Of a stretch of 64,000 bases of DNA, positions 23,509 through 34,968 are shown piece after piece. How positions within the stretch are numbered: the stretch's first letter is position 1; each line of letters begins with the position of its first letter. Position numbers and translations under genes: made by a program. The stretch comes from Vicia villosa (taxonomy: Eukaryota > Streptophyta > Magnoliopsida > Fabales > Fabaceae), in NCBI RefSeq assembly GCF_029867415.1, contig NW_026705395.1, positions 655,510 to 719,509 on the forward strand. Reading direction: 5' to 3'. Below the pieces are notes generated by a model. That model ran no database searches, had not been told where the DNA came from, and saw only the letters and a program-made list of their open reading frames with translations.

Positions 23509-26500
23509 TGTCATACCCCAAATTTGTCCTACCTTTTATTTTCATCTGGCTTAGACTTCTCATTTCATAATCTCATGTACATACCTCCCATTAAGTCATC
23601 TAACACTTTGCATTCATTCATCAAATAAACATCTAAAGCATGAGATCTAAGATTTCACAATATCCAGAGTCTCTACACTATGTGAATTCATTCACTAGAG
23701 GCGTTCATTGTTCATGGATTAAAGTACTCTTTGTATGCTTGGGATTATCAGATAAGTCCTGAGGTTTGGGCCTTATGATCATCTGGGGTTTTTGCTAAGC
23801 ACTTGGACTATTCATCATTTGCGGAGTGGCTTCATTATTGTTTGTAATACAATTCCTTCTATTGGGCTTCACTCAAATTCTTTGAACTTGGACACTCCTT
23901 CTTGATTGGGGATTGATGTTCACACCCTTGTGTTCGATTCTAGGATTCACTTTGATTATTTGTGTTACAAGACATTCGCTTTGGATTTTGTGCAAGATTC
24001 TAGTGAAACATGATGGACTTTGTACATCTTTATAAGTTTGAAAAGCATATGATGAAAACTTTGACTTTTAGTCCAAGCCAACCATGGAAATTTTACTTTT
24101 GGTACAAAGCCCATAGGATGTTGTCACGGGCTTTCATCTTTCATTCAAATTTAGCATGGAGTTCAAAGGAATGAAGAGTCAGAATTCAAGTTCTACAAAT
24201 GAAGAGGATTCTTTTCATACACAAAATCATTGAATTACATGAATGGTGTTCAAGAAAAGTCATTACAAGTTACATTCAGAATCCAAGGCGTTTGAAATAC
24301 TTTACATATGAAAATTACAACAGAAAAGAGAACATAATTAAAGCCTACAATATATTTCCCTTGAGATTCCTCATACGATCAATGTCCACTCAGCACGCTG
24401 CCTTGTTAAAAACCAATGTACCAAAGCCGACCCTGCATAATCAAAAGCATACCAAAACCAAACCGGAATTCTGGGCCGCTGCTGCATAATCAATACAAAA
24501 CCAGCATCCAAACACATAAAACCATCTGCATCATGAATAAACCAAATAAAAACGGATTCTAGCATTTAAACTTGCAACTGAACCAAAAAACAATCCCTAC
24601 ACATTCAAACCACCTTTAACAGCATGTTGTGACCAATTTACATCAGAAAAAAAAAGAGACAAAACCAGTCCCTGCACACATAACTTAACCACCTAGCTGA
24701 ATTAACCAATTCATAACTAAAAATAACCAACTTCTAAACTAACTCCACTAACAGAATCTAAACAACCTGTAACCACTTTGTAACTAACATAACAGAAAAA
24801 ACCACCTTCTAACTGATTCTATAACAAACTTTTAACAGAAAATCAGAACTTGACTAACCTTAGATACCTATATATAAGATGACCTTCTTCATTCTTCAAA
24901 GGTTCACGCCATTCTCTCTCTGAACCTTCATTCATCACGATCTTTATCATCCAATTATCTTCTTCTCATCTTCATTTTCTTCAACCATTCTTCACTCACC
25001 ACTTTCACACATCTTCATCATCTCCACCATTTTTGCTCTTCCCCAATCTTCAAGAACCTTCATCATCTACCTTCAAAGAGCTTCACCATTCACAAATCTT
25101 CACCATGCACACCATTATTCATCATCACAATCCACAAATCATCATCTTCATTACCTGCAACCACCGATTCTGCAGGATTCTTAACAACAAAGAAGCGATA
25201 ATCAAAAGAAAGCAAGAAGAATCGGAATTCTGAGAAATCGCTCTGTGTTCATCATCATCGCATCAAGCAACGCTACGTCTTCAAGAACTTTACAACAGCA
25301 TCACGTTCATCATCAAATTCCAATAAGCTTTAATCTGTAAACAAGGCACCGACGCCATCGTTGCATCGACTTCGGCCACAACAACACCAGAAACGCATCG
25401 GAGATGAGAGAGGATCTGAGGAATGAACAAGAGCGAACAAAGAGAAGTCGCAGATGACACTAGATTGCGCCGAGGTGAGAGGCAGAGGGATGGATGTCTT
25501 TGTTCATCGGTTGTTCGCGACGGTGGAGGATAGTAATTGATCGGAGAAGGTAGAGTCTCCGCCGCGTCTAGGCTTTCATGAAGGAAGTTGATGCGTCACT
25601 TCTGGTAACCCTAATCCCCTTTCTATTTCTTAAATTTTTCTTAATTCCTTTTTAATTGAAATCAAAATGAAAATCTGGATCAGTTGGGCCACGATTTGCA
25701 CCCCCACCATGGCCCATCATACCACTATTTTTTGGTATAGAGTAAAACTGAACAACAACAAAAACTTCTGGTGGGCCTCTCCCTGTTGAGCCTGTACCTA
25801 ACATACCAGGCTGCACCACCAACTTTAGTATTTCACCCCCTTGACTACATAAAACACATTAGATTTTGATTTCTTTTTAGATTTTTTCCTAGATTTTTTG
25901 GATATAAAAAGCATGTAAGAAATCATAGTTTTTTTCTAATATTTTAGATTATACTAACATTTAGAATCATAATTTTGGTTCGATTTTTAGGTAATATAAA
26001 AATGACATAAAAATCTCATAAAAAAAGTAGTATTTTTTAGTTTAATTTTGCACTAATGCTTGAATTGTTTTGTACCATTTCCATGTTATTTTTGTATAAT
26101 TGGTGTGTGATTTTGTTACTTGTTTTTTGTCATATTTTTGGCCTATTGTGTAGATATTTGCATAACATTAGGCATAGTCCTTTCCCTTAGACTTTTAGAA
26201 TTGATTCCCTTAACATAACTTTAGGTAGATTTTCCTTGGTACATAAAACAATAATTATTAGGTTAGTAGTAGGTTAGTCTCCCTTATTCATTCTTTTTTC
26301 TTTTTCAATCTTAAAAAACTTAATAAATACCGACAAGGATCATACCGCTACTATTTTTCATAGTAGTAAAGAAATGATTGGGGCGTAGGCCCCGGTGTAT
26401 TTCTTTTCTACTTAGCGGGTGAGAAATGATTGAGGCGTAGGCCTCGGTGTATTTCTTAACCGCTATTTAGAGAAACAATTGAGGGGTAGGCCTTGGTGTG

Positions 26501-27172
26501 TGTTCTCTAAATATTCAAAAACTCTTTTTTGTATGATCTAAGTCACAAACAAATTCCCCTAAAAAACACCAACAAAAAACACTTAAAACACTTAATAAAT
26601 GTTCAGATTTAAAACAAAGTAAGGAAGTGATGCGAAGCCTTGTAGTGGGTTTTTGTCATCATGGAATTACCCTAAAAGACACAAACCAATCTCTTTATTT
26701 CTTCTTTCTAAGGGCATTGTTATTTCCGCTCGATCGCATCGTAGGTTGTCCCTTATGCAAGAGCACGAACGTTAACCCCGCCCAACTAAAAAACACAAAA
26801 CAAACAGAAACTATTGAGCCAAACTACGGCGCTCTGATTCCTGAAAAGGATACGTAAGCATTGGGTCGCGGGGCCTAAGCGAGCACAATTGTAAATAATC
26901 CTTCTTTTCCCCGTATTTCTTTTGCATTCATTCACATGTAGGCTTAGACTTTAGATACACCCTTTAAATAGAAACAAACATAGGTGGATACCATCGAGTA
27001 CGATGGGCGCGAGGGGTGCTAGTACCTTCCCCTTGCGTAACCGACTCCCATACCTAGATTCTCTGGTTGCAAGACCTTGTTCTTACCCTTTGTTAGGTTT
27101 TCTGATATTCCTTTCCCTTATGGGATAAATATATTGGTGGCGACTCTGTTCATTTTTCGCGAGCGTGCAACA
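23509..27172 (+). mobile_element. Ogre-2 3' LTR
   Basis: This 3664-bp LTR begins tgtcataccccaaatttgtc and ends gagcgtgcaaca. It aligns in blocks with the Ogre-1 LTR (start, TATA region, 'ccatttccatg' region, U5) but is shorter and clearly diverged, so the two insertions are separate. Its U5 holds the ggtggcgactctgttcattt stretch. Confidence 0.85.
24869..24877 (+). promoter_or_regulatory. Candidate TATA box in the Ogre-2 LTR
   Basis: The sequence tatatataa lies in the LTR at a place equivalent to the Ogre-1 TATA (15402), and both are followed by a C/T-rich stretch. Confidence 0.5.
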
Positions 27173-27539
27173 AACATTCCAGTCTCTTCCAAAACGCATG
27201 AAAGTGTTGTTACCAGTCTTGAGGTGAAGCTTGAGTTGCACGTTCAAATTAACACAGCTCAAAAACTAAGGGCTACATCTATTCACTTATAATTAAAGTA
27301 TATGCAAATTGAACTAAAATATAATCGATTAAAACCATTTTCATCAGAGCTATGTAAGTTAACTAACTGAAATTAAGAAAGAAAATCCCTACAAAAATTA
27401 AACAACTCATTTGTAAAAAGTGTGCATATTTTTTCAAAATCAAAGGGTGAGAGGGATACGAACCATTCTCTTGCAATAATCTTCAAGATCTTCACTTTCT
27501 TGCAAATTGGGAACAAATGACTTAACTTATTATCAGATA
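27173..27539. other. Unassigned 367-bp stretch between two LTRs
   Basis: This segment lies between the end of the Ogre-2 LTR and a truncated Sirevirus LTR. It matches none of the repeats in the window that I could recognise. Short frames exist on both strands but are not conclusive. It could be old intergenic DNA, the internal side of the adjacent LTR, or a gene scrap. Confidence 0.3.
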
Positions 27540-28350
27540 TGAAAATTCTTGTAGCACACGATGAATGTCGTAACGGATGTTATGACATCCACTTCAGAAC
27601 TAATAATAAACCTTTGTAGAGAATAAACAAAAACAACAAAAATAGTAAAGAACACAGATGATTGTTTACCTAGTTCGGTGTACAACAACACCTACTCTGG
27701 GGGCTACCAAGCCAGGGAGGATATCCACTATAAGCAGTATTAATTCAGATTTAAACTCCCCCGTTTATAACTCTTCACTTAAGACCTACCCAATGCAATT
27801 TCAATCTAGTTCTAGACCTGAGTCCCTACTTACTCCCCCTCAATCACAAAAGTGACAATAACAACAACGACAAATAAGACCAGGATGAAGACACACTTCA
27901 AACAAATCTTGATCTTGCTTCAAAGCTTCAATCAAGAGACACATCACTCATTCTTAAAAGCTTAGAGTGACACAAACAATTACAACTCAAAACACCCTAT
28001 TCCAATACAATCATCAAAGAGACAATTGCTTGGATTACAAGAAACACTAACACAAACACACGTGAACATAACCACAAAATTCCTCACGTAAAACTCCTGC
28101 CTCTGAAAGTAGGATTTGCAATATTCTTATAGGCAGTACTTGGGCCTTCCAAACATAAATTAGGGTTAACCAAGTTAACCTAATTTCCACATCATCATGG
28201 TGTTCACTCATAAGCTGTAGACAAGATAATTTAGCGCAAACCATACACCACAAAATATATATTTTCCTAAATTGTAGCCTGAGATAAATAAGGAAACATA
28301 ACAGCTAAAATATAACAGCTACTGATGTTAGATACTTATGTCATGACATC
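27540..28350 (-). mobile_element. Truncated Sirevirus A-type LTR
   Basis: This aligns with the LTR at 31551-32486 from the shared boundary tgaaaattct to the atgtcatgacatc motif at 28338-28350. Both contain 'cctactctgggggctaccaag'-type text and the palindrome ggatgttatgacatcc. The U3 start seen in the other copy (TGTAGGAG on minus) is missing, so this copy is truncated at its U3 end. No PBS for a standard initiator tRNA is visible beside it. Confidence 0.65.
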
Positions 28351-28579
28351 GAGCAATGGTTTCCAAGGTGAACTCATCACTTCCAACGGCTTCCAAACTC
28401 AAAGCAATTCTTTTTAAAACTTATTTTGGGTCGTTGTTTAAATTCCTTTCACTTTCGAAGATGATACTCGCCGAGTTCTATGGGATCGGTTATTTTTTGC
28501 CTTGGAGGATGGATCTTAGCCTCCTGGCTCTCCTTAGCTTCATGGAGAATTTGATTGGCGGTGATTTGAATGGGAGCGG
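28351..28579. other. Unassigned 229-bp stretch
   Basis: This segment sits between the truncated LTR and Sirevirus B LTR. It has a slightly higher GC content than its surroundings, and a plus-strand frame (from 28356) runs through it into the LTR. No domain is recognisable and no coding claim is made. Confidence 0.3.
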
Positions 28580-31060
28580 TGAAGGTGGAGAAAAACACAA
28601 GAAAGGGGGGATTGAATTGTGTTCTTTATGAATTAAAATTCCCTTTCTTTTACATTCTTTTATTTCTCTTAGTATCTCATCTTCTGGATATGCTTTTTAA
28701 TATTTGCGGAAGCATGCTTGGAGTGGAGTTGCATAGCCAATGAGATATTCAATCTAACTTCTTTGTGTCATCAGAACTTTTGACTTGTCTTAGTACAATT
28801 CTAAGGATATTCTGCATGAATTTTCAGAGTAAATTGAATTATGCAGAAAGTAAAAGACATGTTTATTTTTATCTTGGTTCACCTTCTGAATAAGGCTACC
28901 TCCAGTCCACCTTCTTTAGGTGATTTGCCTCTCAACAGAGGTCCTAATCCACTATAACCAAACTTGATTACATCTACATGATCCTCCGCCGTGACTAACA
29001 ACCTGCACAGCCAACTATTGTGACTAACCCTACACAAGCTACCCGCGAGTGACTAAACCCTAGATGTCTGAATCGTTCAGTGATCCCATCTGGATATAAA
29101 GTTCATCAATCTAGTAACCTGCACAGCTACCTGTTGTGACTAACCCCGCACAAGCCAACTGCTCGTGACCAACAATAGATGATGAATCATTCAGTGATCC
29201 CATATGGATATAATGTTCATCTATCTTCTGGGGATTACAGATGTGCTTCTTAATTAAGTAGATGGTCTCATATTCTCAATACGTATGTTTACGACACACT
29301 GACTAGAAGTCACTTTTGGTGCCTAAACAATCTATCAAAAGTTTCTAAGATATAACACACCACGAGAAACAACTCTATGTGTATTACATGTAATACAAGA
29401 AACATAATATCTTGCAATATTATTTTCTTCAACATCTGGATGAGATCTTCTCCTTCGGTAAGCAGATTAAGAGCATCAGCTCTTGTAAGGTTGCTTCTTG
29501 TCTTGTCTTGATCTTCATCTTCAAATCTTCTTAGGCTGATTAAGAGCAACAACTCTTTTGTTGATTGCTTCTGATTTGATCTTCAGCTTCTTCTTCAAGC
29601 AGAATCAAAGCAGCAACTCTGTTTTGAGTTGCTTCTTCAAATGATCTTCTAAAAGCAGATTTAGAGTAGCAGCTCTAGTGAATTGCTTCTTCATATTTAT
29701 CTCCAGCTTCTCCTTCTTCAGTACTGATCTTAAAGCTTGTTACAGCTGATGACATATTGATTAACATCAGTAAACATGAAACACTCTTCGAGCAATAACT
29801 CAGTGTATTCAGTTTCCTTAGTCATCCAATATGAACAATATTAGACCTGATAAGATATCAATGGATTTCTTGTAACTCCATTGGAGGATTCTGCTTAATA
29901 GCAGAGATTTCATCTTTACTCATTTCAGGCATATGGTTTGTGTATAACGACACATTGGATTATCACATACTGAGTATGTGCTGCCTCTTATGGAACTTCT
30001 GAAGCATGGTTTCTTGTTGCATCTTTTGTGTTTTCATGCTCAGCTGCTCAACTTATTCTTCTACAGATTTTCTCTTAAGATTTTCTCTTTTTCTTCTCTC
30101 TGTAGTTGCACCATGGATACACTCTCTGGATATTCATTTAATGCAATTTTAGTGTTCCATTGACACATTCTCCACACACATTTGGTGTCAGTATTCTGTA
30201 CTTACTTGGTGCTCATATTCGACACACACTTTCATGTTTGAAGTTTGGTCTATTTATAGCTTGATGTGTTACCCTTGGAATAGATCCGTTGAGATTTGCT
30301 GAGTATTGCTTTGAATGCTTTGTCTCAATTGAATTATAAGTGACAAGTTGTTCTTTGGCAAAACCTTATCTTTAACATGATGATTGCAATTGATGGCATG
30401 TTTCTTTAGTTAATCTTGTCTTTCCAACGCGCTGCATGTGGCTTGCTTTTTCAATCAACCTTGGGAGTTGTTCCATTTAATTGTTGTAACCGTTTTGCTA
30501 ATGATGATGTTTGTAACAGTTCTCCCTTAGATTCTGATATTTTGTTTTTCTCCTTTCAAGAATGTTTCTTTATGGTAGCTTGTCTTCTTGTACTTTATGG
30601 ACCAAGAATAGATGTCATGTGTTTGTCTCTTCTTTTGATCAAAGCTAGTTATCCTTGAAGCTTTGAATCTCCTGACTACTGAGTTATGAGTGACTTTTGT
30701 AGATGCTGCAGTAGACGATGATGTTGCTTGTGCTCTTGACAGAACTCAATGTTTTGTGTGATGACTTGATCTTCTGTTTTCACATGTTGAGTTTTTGCAT
30801 TGTAACTTTAGAACTTCTGATCTTCTACGTGCGTAATCTTCTTACGTTGTAAGACTTCTTGTAGCTGATTTTTCTAGTTCATTTCCTTTGAAGCTTCTCA
30901 TGTACTTTCTGATTGAGTTGTTGTGTCTGTTGTAAAGGATTTTTACACTGTATATGCACACTCAATGAAATCATTAGTAATAAAATTGTTACTCACAAAA
31001 TATATGTTTGTTATCATTAAAACCAGATTCTGAACATAGATTATCAATCTTGTTCTAACA
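28580..31060 (-). mobile_element. Sirevirus B 3' LTR
   Basis: On the minus strand this begins TGTTAGAACAAGATTG directly after a GGGGGAGA tract and ends in a TTCA close to the end of the Sirevirus C LTR, giving 2481 bp. It is about twice the length of LTR C. A TATA candidate on the minus strand is at 30249-30258. Several irregular Leu/Ser-rich frames inside (for example 29978-30163) show no domain. Confidence 0.7.
30249..30258 (-). promoter_or_regulatory. Candidate TATA box, Sirevirus B LTR
   Basis: Plus tctatttata reads TATAAATAGA on the minus strand, the orientation of this LTR. Confidence 0.45.
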
Positions 31061-31550
31061 ATCTCCCCCTTTTTGATGATGACAAAACCATGTATTTTGA
31101 TGGAACAATTTTATAAGATGATAATAATATTAAGCCAATGAAAATATATTACATCCCTTTTACATGTTCAATCAAGTGATTTAATTATCAATGAAATTTG
31201 TCAAGCAACTTATTCATCAAAATGTGCTTATTCTTTCTCCCCCTTCTTGTTATCATCGAAAAGCTTTTAGGTGAATTAAAATGGTATTCTCCCCCCTGAG
31301 ATGTATAGTCCCCCCCTTAATTGGATAATTAATTTTATAATTTATAACTCCCCCTGAAATAATTTCTCTAGATTGTTTCTTCAGAAGATTGATAGATGTT
31401 TAACAGTGTATGCGTGCATCTTCTAGAAATTCTAAGATTTCCTGTTTATAAAGCAATAACTTCTGGTACACAAGTTGGGAATGTTTTTGATATTTTATCT
31501 TCATTTGTGTCGGGTTAGAACATTTTAGATTATATCATCACATTAATCTT
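31061..31550 (-). mobile_element. Sirevirus B 3' untranslated region with repeated polypurine tracts
   Basis: Runs of tctcccccy occur near 31062, 31236, 31288, 31309 and 31348, which read as GGGGGAGA-type tracts on the minus strand. The one at 31062 abuts the LTR. The element is cut at 31550 by the insertion of Sirevirus A. Confidence 0.7.
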
Positions 31551-32486
31551 TGAAAATTCTAGCAACTCACACGTGGTGTCTTACTGGATGTTATGACATC
31601 CACAATAACACAAAATAATACTTTAAGACAGAAAAGCATAAAACAATAAAGAACACAGAGAATTGTTCACCCAGTTCGGTATACAAAAATACCTACTCTG
31701 GGGGATACCAAGCCAGGGAGGGAATCCAATATAAGCAGTATTAATTCAGAGCTAAACTTCCCAATTTACAACTCCTCACTTAAGACCTACCTAATGCAAT
31801 TCCAATCTAGTCCTAGACCTGAGTATCTCCACTCACTCCCCCTCAATCACAACAGTGATTACAATCAGACTTTAACCAAAAGAGAGAAGACACACTTCAA
31901 AAACACACATTGATCTTGCTTAAAAGCTTCAATCAAGAGACACACACTCGTGCTTAAAAGATTTGAGTGACAAAGTACAAAAACAGCCTATTCCAATACA
32001 ATCATCAAACGACAATTGCTTGGAGTACAAGAGATAAACACACAGACACTGAAATATGGTTCTTCATAATAAAAAATCTCTCCGCGTTCCAAATTAGGAT
32101 TGCAGTCTTCTTATATGCAGCTCTTGGGCCTCGGGCTTTCCAAGAAACAAATTAGGGTTAACCAAGTTAACCTAATTCACACGTCATCAGGCTGTTACAA
32201 AATATGTTGTATACGAAATCTTCAAGGTGAAATATTCAGCACACAATAAAATGTTTCCTAAATTGTAGATTGAGAGAAATCAGGAAACATAATCATAATA
32301 CATAACAGCTCCTGCTGTCAAACATGGATGTCATGACATCGGTCATGACATTCACTAAAAAACTTGTACTAGCTTAAACATATGCAACCTGCATAACACC
32401 ATATAAAGCATGTCATGACATTTATCAAGACATTAAACACCCAAGTATGTTTTACCACAAATACAGCCAACATGAAAACTCCTACA
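31551..32486 (-). mobile_element. Sirevirus A 3' LTR
   Basis: On the minus strand this begins TGTAGGAG after the tract CCAAAGGGGGAGAT and ends AGAATTTTCA, giving 936 bp with TG...CA ends. A TATA-like CATATAAG lies on the minus strand around 32111-32118. It carries several TGTCATGACA-type palindromes. The second copy of this LTR family is at 27540-28350. Confidence 0.7.
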
Positions 32487-32952
32487 ATCTCCCCCTTTGG
32501 AAAATTTTTGGCTAAAACATCCTGTCACACCGCATCAGAGAAACACTTGCAGATGAAAACACACAACCACACACAATCAGAGCTAATACAGTACATCATA
32601 CCACATAAACATGCAATTACTACTACTACCATCAGCATGCATATAACACCCAGGGCTACTGCTACTTCTACAACAAACATCAAAGCACATAACATGGCTA
32701 TACCACCACTACAACCATACCACATGAACAACTGTGAAGTATAACAGAATTAAACTGCAATACTACACACATCAAACAGATCAACACAAAATAAGCTATC
32801 AGCACATACTTGTTGTTCTGGGGTGACATTACTACCCCCCCTGTTTGGCCAGAAAAGTTGACAAAGCAAACTAAATATGCAAAAAAGTACAGACCAAAAT
32901 AAAATCCATAAAGGGAAACAATAACAAAAAACATCACCACCACTAACTGTTT
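32487..32952 (-). mobile_element. Sirevirus A 3' untranslated region
   Basis: This lies between the env-like pseudogene and the LTR, in minus orientation, and begins with a PPT (32487-32500). It is rich in CA and AC steps. The Thr/His-rich plus-strand frame at 32415-32744 is a composition artefact. Confidence 0.6.
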
Positions 32953-34018
32953 TTATTCTTCGGATTCAGACCTTCTAGAGTTGTCTGCATCACTTTCTTT
33001 ATCAGAGCTATCAACTGAACATGTATTTCCTTCTTCATCTTCTTCTTTAGAGTCTCTTCTCACTTCCTGACCATCTTGTCCTTCTATCCTTGCAGCACTT
33101 GTAAATTCCTCATCACCATCCTTCTCTAGAGTGTTGATCATCTTCTCAAGAGATGTCTTCCTCGCCTCTAGCTCTTTGCAAGTCTCTTTCAACATTGCTA
33201 TGACTTTAGCTTTACTGGCTGATGATCCACTCTTGGATGTCTCAGTCGATGTCATGACAATGTCTGGGACATGCGTTCCCTGAAACAACTTATAAAGGAA
33301 AGACAGAGCACTTTCCCTTTTGCAAATAGAATCAGTTTCAACCAATATGCCAGGGTGCTGGTTTAAGATGTTGTCACATATGAGATAAGGAAATGCTATA
33401 GGACCTTTTACACTGTAGCTACCAGCATGCTTCATGGTCTGCTAAAAAATGAAGGTACCATAGTTAACCTTTGATTTTGTACCAACAGCATAGATAAATC
33501 TTCCAAGAACAGTTGAGACAGTAGACTTGTGATTTGTTGGCACCCAATTAGCAGGCCCAATCTTATGCAACATTGCATACTTCAGGTACACTAGCAGCAA
33601 GCTTGCTAGTTGTGGGCTTCTTCTTTAATGGAATGTCATGAATATTCACTTCAACATCAGACTCGGATTCTTCAACAGCTCTTGCCTTCCTCTTCTTTGG
33701 AACAACCTTGCTCCAAGATTTTGAGGGACCAACACCAACACTTTTAGCCACAGCTCTGCTCTTTCTAGGTCCTGCAGAGGTACTCTTTTTCTTGACAGAG
33801 TCTTTGGAAGGGCTTTTAACATTAGCCTTCTTCACAAGAGAATTCTGAATCACAGGTTTGCCTTTTCTCATAGTCATGAGCCTTTTGGCTACACTAGGGT
33901 TCACAGTAGCAACCAAATCATTGTCAGAGTACTCATCTAAATCCACAAAATTTGTACCTATTCCAGCATCTGCCCTTGGACTATCATCAACTTCAGAATT
34001 TCCGATGTCATTGACATC
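32953..34018 (-). pseudogene. Env-like gene of a Sirevirus, broken
   Basis: Read from 34018 downward, the frame shows an acidic start, then a Lys/Ser-rich segment with 'KKRKARAV'-type basic clusters (to about 33590). It is followed in another frame by a more globular part (about 33590-33452) and a C-terminal part (33435-32953) with a coiled-coil-like 'CKELEARKTSLEKMINTLEK' stretch and an acidic tail. This is the layout of the plant 'envelope-like' proteins of legume Sireviruses. The 5' end is cut by the Athila-type LTR at 34019. A deletion near 33590 removes the middle and shifts the frame, and a TAG interrupts the frame near 33449. No signal peptide or clear membrane segment can be seen, and the role of these proteins is unknown even in intact copies. 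Confidence 0.6.
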
Positions 34019-34835
34019 TGATCGGTCACCATTTCTACTTAATTTCGTCATAAATTCGGCATAAGATCGTCATACTTGGTAACACTTTGTGGTTGTTTTT
34101 AAGTGTTTTTCTTTGATTCATCTAGTTTTAGTTAATTGCTTGCATTATGTTTTTGTGCCCTTTATCATGTCTTTTTAGATGCTTTTGATCTCTCTACTTG
34201 GTGGTCCTGATTTGGTTTTGTAATAACGATGAATTTGTGATTTCGTCAATACATTGGTTTATGATTTTCAGTTAAATTATGCAATGTTCTTAATATTATC
34301 TTTATCGGCCAAATAAGGAGTAATCTACGGCTAACAATACAGGACTGTAGTTCTTAGGGTTTATGCATAACTTGATTATAGTAGATATCACCTTGGACTA
34401 GGGATACCCTATAATTACCACATAATCTTGATTATATAAAAGCTTGGTTTCAATTTAGGTTCCTAAGGACTTAGGATTTAGGTTGGAAGACCAAAGGTTT
34501 TCTCACTAAGGACTTAGGAGGAAACACCCTAAGGATGTGGTAACTGAATGTTATGAACTTGTTGAAGACATCTTAATTCTGAGTGTTGCATGCCAAATCC
34601 ACCACTCACCCTAGAATCTCATATATTTGATAACAAAAATCAATTTATTTTCTCATTAATTTTTCTTTGCTAGGATTTAATCCCCCAAAACCAAAACATT
34701 ATTTTTAGTTTTGTTCAATTGAATCATATTTTACGAATCTGTATTTCCTACGCAGTCCTTGAGATCGACATTCGGGGAATTTCCCCTATTATTACTACTG
34801 AGGCAAAAATAGTACACTTGCTATTTTTCCGATCA
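34019..34835 (+). mobile_element. Athila-type element, 5' LTR
   Basis: The LTR is 817 bp and starts tgatcggtcacc and ends ttttccgatca, so its ends form the inverted repeat TGATCGG/CCGATCA. A TATA candidate, atataaaa, lies at 34434-34441. Four near-copies follow in the tandem array. The left flank is Sirevirus env-like sequence, so the element inserted into that gene. Confidence 0.9.
34434..34441 (+). promoter_or_regulatory. Candidate TATA box, Athila-type LTR
   Basis: atataaaa occurs in gattatataaaagcttgg. The same box recurs once in every LTR copy of the array (for example about 39346-39353). Confidence 0.5.
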
Positions 34836-34841
34836 AGTTTT

Positions 34842-34859
34842 TGGCGCCGTTGCCGGGGA
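34842..34859 (+). other. Athila-type primer-binding site
   Basis: tggcgccgttgccgggga lies six bases after the LTR end. This is the PBS known from Athila-type elements, where it is assigned to tRNA-Asp. The tRNA assignment is from family knowledge. Confidence 0.85.
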
Positions 34860-34968
34860 CTTCCAAAATACAGATTTTTAACTTAAGTTCAATTGAAATT
34901 TTGTTGCTCTACGACTAAAATTTTATTTTCTGCACTTTTATTTTAGTTTTTCTTTCTAATTATTATAT

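Noticed and set aside
27077..27292. Frame crossing the end of the Ogre-2 LTR
   Set aside because: It starts inside the LTR and crosses its border at 27172, so it cannot be one ancestral gene. The part after the border is too short to judge.
28580..31060. A solo LTR
   Set aside because: No target duplication flanks it, and the right side continues into a PPT and a Sirevirus 3' UTR, so it is the 3' LTR of a larger, interrupted element.
32415..32744. Thr/His-rich plus-strand frame
   Set aside because: It is a result of CA/AC-rich composition in the minus-strand Sirevirus LTR and 3' UTR.
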